Shown here: positions 60,315-64,000 of the stretch, one piece after another
Numbering within the stretch: position 1 is the stretch's first letter
Layout of the letters: each line of letters opens with the position of its first letter
Assembly: GCA_029379385.1 (NCBI GenBank)
Contig: CM055614.1
Span: 2,830,973-2,894,972, forward strand
Direction of reading: 5' to 3'
Source of the DNA: Quillaja saponaria
Lineage: Eukaryota; Streptophyta; Magnoliopsida; Fabales; Quillajaceae
DNA length: 64,000 nt
Notes under the pieces: generated by a model
The model's database searches: none
The model's input: only the letters and a program-made list of their open reading frames with translations
What the model was told of the DNA's origin: nothing
Translations under genes and position numbers: made by a program

Positions 60315-63300
60315 TCAAATTTGGGTAGCCCCTTCCCTCTTGAAGTTGTCCGCATATGCTTTCACCTGCACCGGAGCAGAAATGATTCATAGAAGCTAAT
60401 ACGGACAAAATTTCAAATAAGTAGATAAAAAGTCAAACTAGTATGCAGCTATAAATAGTTTTTACTTCTTTATACATGGATGTACAGTAATTCACATGAG
60501 TACATTGATTAGCAACAATCTGAATCAATTATTTCTATGACCTGTTAATTTCTTTTAGGAGGATAACTTTGAGAATTAGCATATACAACCCAAATCTGAG
60601 AACTTATAAGCAGAGTCTATAATGGTTGCGTGGCATAAGTTATCCTATTTGTATCAAAGTTGCAACAAATCTCTTTCCACCTTCTCTATAAATACCTCTT
60701 TAAATTATAAGTCATCACCTCCACAGTTACATCAATCCTTTAGATAATCAAAACACAGCATGATACTTCAAAACACATTTCACAAATTATCGGAAAAAGG
60801 GGAAGATGTGAAAAAGTTAAAGCCTTTCAAAATCTGAAAGAACTTATTCGGTATACTTTACTCAAAAATCCTCTTGTGGACATCAGATGAATGTCAAGTA
60901 GCAACCCCAGCTTATATGTCAAAAAAAAAAGCAAGAACAGATGATTCCTGAGAAAGTGAAAGCCTTGAGAGTTGAAACTTCAAATTGAAAGAAAAACCCA
61001 CTACAGTTAAAAGTAATAGTTTACTCAATTATCAGAGCTATATACAAAATATGCAATCATAAAGAACTCTTGAGAAGTTTCTTTGAAATAGAAGTAAACC
61101 TAAATGTAATACTTTTAAGCACTCGACAAGAAGAAAGTGCAGAAAAAAAAAGTGTCTAGGAGGTTCCACCCATTATAAACCATCCAGCCATAGTACTTGT
61201 TGAAAGTCTTCTTGTTGCTAAATGGAGAGTGGTAATGAGAGGGTGATGGGGGCACAGGCAAGCACACATACATATACAAAGGGAGAAACCCTGACCAAAG
61301 ACTTAAAAGAAATATTTAATATTTTTCTTAATGGCAAAAAACAATTGACCACCTAACACAAAGAAATACAAAGATTCTGTTACAGTGCTGCATTCAAATT
61401 GCTAAAAATGTTATCAGAAATGGTGAAAAGAAGCTCAAACCTTCAACAGTGGTGTGTGGCGATTCTTTAACCTGGCAGCAAATTCAGGAATTATTTTATA
61501 TAAATGAAATAAAATCAGAACTTAAAAACAAAAACAATCACAAGATTATCAAGTGGATAGCCATAATCTGATTCTTGAAATAATATGGAACTAAAGAAAA
61601 AACTGCAGTAATTGTTATAATTGTACATTTTTACAGCAGCATTATCCTCGGTGATTCAAGATTATTTAGTAAACAGAAGGCTCTAACAGCTGAAGTTTAA
61701 ATTGCCAAGGGTAAAAAGGAGGTAATGCAAAACCTCCGGTATGTCCTTTGTTGTGAAGTTAACCTCCTTCTTGGAGAGAATAGATTTTGCTGAAGTCATA
61801 GAATGGTTCAAAACCAAATGGCATGACATGAATAGAATAGCAAGACGTACCACATAATCCCAGCCATGTTTCTCAGCAAATGCCTTTGCTGCATCATCAC
61901 TATCAAAACTCAAGGCAGAAATCACCAACATTGGCATATGGGTCGCCAGTGGAAGTCCAGCCCATCAGAGGGTTCTCCCACCTGCAAATATACTTGTTGA
62001 TCAGATATTATTAATAATAAAAATATTCAACGATTATGAAATCACCATTAAAGTAAGATAGTGAAACAGAAAATTATCACAAATTTGAAATAACTTGTAC
62101 AAATATCAAGTAGCTGTAGAGTATTTAAAGCATAGAGATTAAAAATTATTCTGGAAACAATATGTTTGGAAATTTGCGTTACTGTAGGAGCACAATCAAT
62201 AATCACTCAAATTCTGTAAGGTTTTGTTTGGATAGGTGGATTTGGTCCATTGGATTTGGATTTGAGGCTAGTCATTTTAAATAATTAATACAACTTTGGG
62301 GTCAATGAGATTTGAACCTTGACCTCTTGAATGAAATATAAACAGTTAATATCACTTTGACAAGATAATTAAATTGGTTAATTGACTCAACTAATAACAT
62401 GTGTTTGGTTTTAAATGAAATAATTAATTTTTTAAGTAATTAAATTATATATATTAAATATATTTATCAAAAATATATTTTGTTATTAGTAGAGTTTGGT
62501 GTCTTCTTCATCTTTATTATTATTTTTTATATTTCCTTTTTTGATTTTAAAATGATAAAACTATTTATTAATGTTCATCTTATTTTTAGATAATTAAAAA
62601 ATAAACTAAAAGATTTAGAATATTAGAAGAATTAAATTTAATATGAAAAAAATTTGAAATCCCAAATTTAAATCCTTAGTCATCTTTTGCTGCCAGATAT
62701 TGGGTTTGGAATTATTGAATTTCAAATGCTCTCATTTAGTTATTGTATCCAAAAAAAGAAAATCTAAATCAATAGATTTCAAATGATGGTATTCTAAATT
62801 GATGGATTTGAAATGGATGAATATCAAATCCCTAGATTTCCAATCCCTCAGCCAAACAAAGCCGTACAGTGACTAAACTTAGTGAGATGCTGTAAGTATG
62901 AGTCCAAATGGTAATTCAGGTTCTTCAACAGATAGCCTAAAGTAATATTGCATTGATCATAATGTACCACCAAACTCAAGAAACAGTACCAAAGAATTAC
63001 TGCAGCAAAAGGAATTCAAATTTTGAAAAGCAAAATAGAAAATCATGAACAGTGCAGAGAAAATAACATACTTCTGTGTTGACAAAAAGTTGACTTTCCA
63101 TCTTCCAACGTTCCCAGATCCTTGCTGAGTTGCTGTTCTTGCAGGTGAGTAAATTACAACCTGTATTGCATTTAAAAAAAAAAAGGTTTAATCAGATTAA
63201 CATTTGAAAAAGACTCAAAATCAACTACCGGAACCAGAAAAGCATAACAATAGTGACCATGCTAACTAAGTTCACACCTTGATATTTAATAATCTCAAGT

Positions 63301-64000
63301 CATATTGCTGTTGGCCCAGTAATGATAATAAGAATTGCAGTAATCAACATATTACCAAGTCCTCTCAAGTGGTGTAAGTATTGACAAGAAATCTTATAGA
63401 GAAATTTAGTCTTGAATATTTGAAATACCAGATTGAACTTTATTAAACCTTGTAAGACTACCCAAAGACTGTTATTGTCCCTGGAAGCGCAATTAGCGAG
63501 TGTTCATTATTCTAAGGAGGATTATTGAACCATATACTCACACCAATGTCGCAAGACACAAAGGAATAAGGATGCAGGTATGCTTACATATACACACACA
63601 ACCACTAACACACATAAATTTTAGCACGTAACTAGGACAAGAAACACTAATAACGAAATTCACCAGGAGACGATCATCAGGCATCAACAACTATCCAGCT
63701 CTAAGCACCTCAATACATCTGCTGCGCAGATTCCAGCTTCGTCAATTGGAAACTTCACTACTCTAAAATCAATTCCTGGCACAACTAACAAATTAAAACT
63801 ACAACAAAGGGAAAAGAGGAAACTCCCCCAATCTCTAACAAACATTAACAATTTCCGACCGGTGACTATGCTTTCCACTATTAAATTGAAAGAAAAAAAA
63901 AAAGTGAAACAACGACTCAATTCCAAAGGTAAATTAGACGAAGACAGAGTAGAATACCCTCCTATGAAGGTGCTCTTGGGGAATTCCAGAAACCATTCCG
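60315..64000 (-). CDS. NDUFS4: NADH dehydrogenase iron-sulfur protein 4 (complex I 18-kDa subunit), frameshifted, partial
   Basis: Exons on the minus strand: beyond 64000 to 63958 (partial, [12 protein letters not shown]), 63160-63072 ([16 protein letters not shown], then [13 protein letters not shown]), 61981-61851 ([19 protein letters not shown] and, in another frame, [20 protein letters not shown]), 61471-61441 (RHTPLLK) and 60365-60315 ([16 protein letters not shown], then stop). The gene encodes a peripheral subunit of the mitochondrial complex I matrix arm (Arabidopsis FRO1 type). Two breaks are seen. One extra T at 61919-61921 moves the frame after ANVGD and gives a stop. The short RHTPLLK exon is one base too long for phase. 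The 5' end with its mitochondrial presequence is outside the window. The short exons were placed by matching known family residues, so exact edges need transcript data. Confidence 0.75.
62214..62869. mobile_element. MITE-like insertion in a complex I gene intron
   Basis: Left end ctgtaaggttttgtttgga at 62214-62232 and right end ccaaacaaagccgtacag at 62852-62869 are imperfect inverted copies. The interior is AT-rich with many ggatttg/caaatcc words. Terminal (G/A)G(C/T)TTTGTTTGG-like ends are typical of some MITEs. The flanks suggest a GTA or TA duplication, but I am not sure. Confidence 0.5.

Noticed and set aside
1..64000. CRISPR arrays, operons, bacterial islands
   Set aside because: All recognisable genes are plant nuclear genes with spliceosomal introns; repeats seen are microsatellites or foldback elements.

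Overview
The window is nuclear DNA from a eudicot plant. Genes are split by short GT-AG introns, intergenic DNA is very AT-rich, and every recognisable product belongs to a plant family: phytosulfokine precursor, VQ protein, PADRE/DUF4228, PP2-A10-like, ACR-type ACT repeat, GT34 glycosyltransferases, HHP/PAQR receptor, PNET2/NEMP, CYSTM, plastid N-acetylglutamate synthase, and the complex I 18-kDa subunit. No species can be assigned from sequence alone.

Layout. 1-244 (-): first exon of a plastid-targeted protein. 5.5-6.0 kb (-): single-exon bZIP. 11.4-11.8 kb (+): phytosulfokine precursor. 12.7-12.9 kb: foldback element with a telomere-like core. 15.1-16.4 kb (-): PP2-A10-like. 18.0-20.8 kb (+): four-ACT-domain ACR protein. 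21.9-24.1 kb (-): BSD-domain protein. 24.7-25.3 kb (-): VQ protein. 28 kb (+): small plant-specific protein. 30.4-34.8 kb (-): tandem pair of GT34 galactosyltransferases. 36.4-36.7 kb: 3' end of a Copia retrotransposon. 37-39.2 kb (-): HHP/PAQR gene. 42-43.7 kb (+): PADRE protein. 45.2-49.5 kb (+): PNET2/NEMP. 51-52.1 kb (+): CYSTM peptide. 54.4-59.7 kb (+): N-acetylglutamate synthase with two alternative or duplicated first exons. 60.3 kb to the end (-): NDUFS4-type complex I subunit, running off the window.

These are unrelated single genes rather than a pathway cluster. The only local family expansion is the GT34 pair and the duplicated NAGS first exon. Five genes (ACR, the small 28-kb gene, HHP, PNET2, NDUFS4) carry frameshifts or stop codons in otherwise conserved exons, while about ten others are clean. 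That is either clustered gene decay or local assembly error, and it cannot be resolved from the sequence alone.

The most unusual items are: the two NAGS first exons, both in phase with exon 2, the proximal one needing a GC donor; a degenerate hexameric telomere-like array held between 45-bp inverted arms; the damaged PNET2 gene with a compensating frameshift pair; and a 5' half of tRNA-Thr(AGU).
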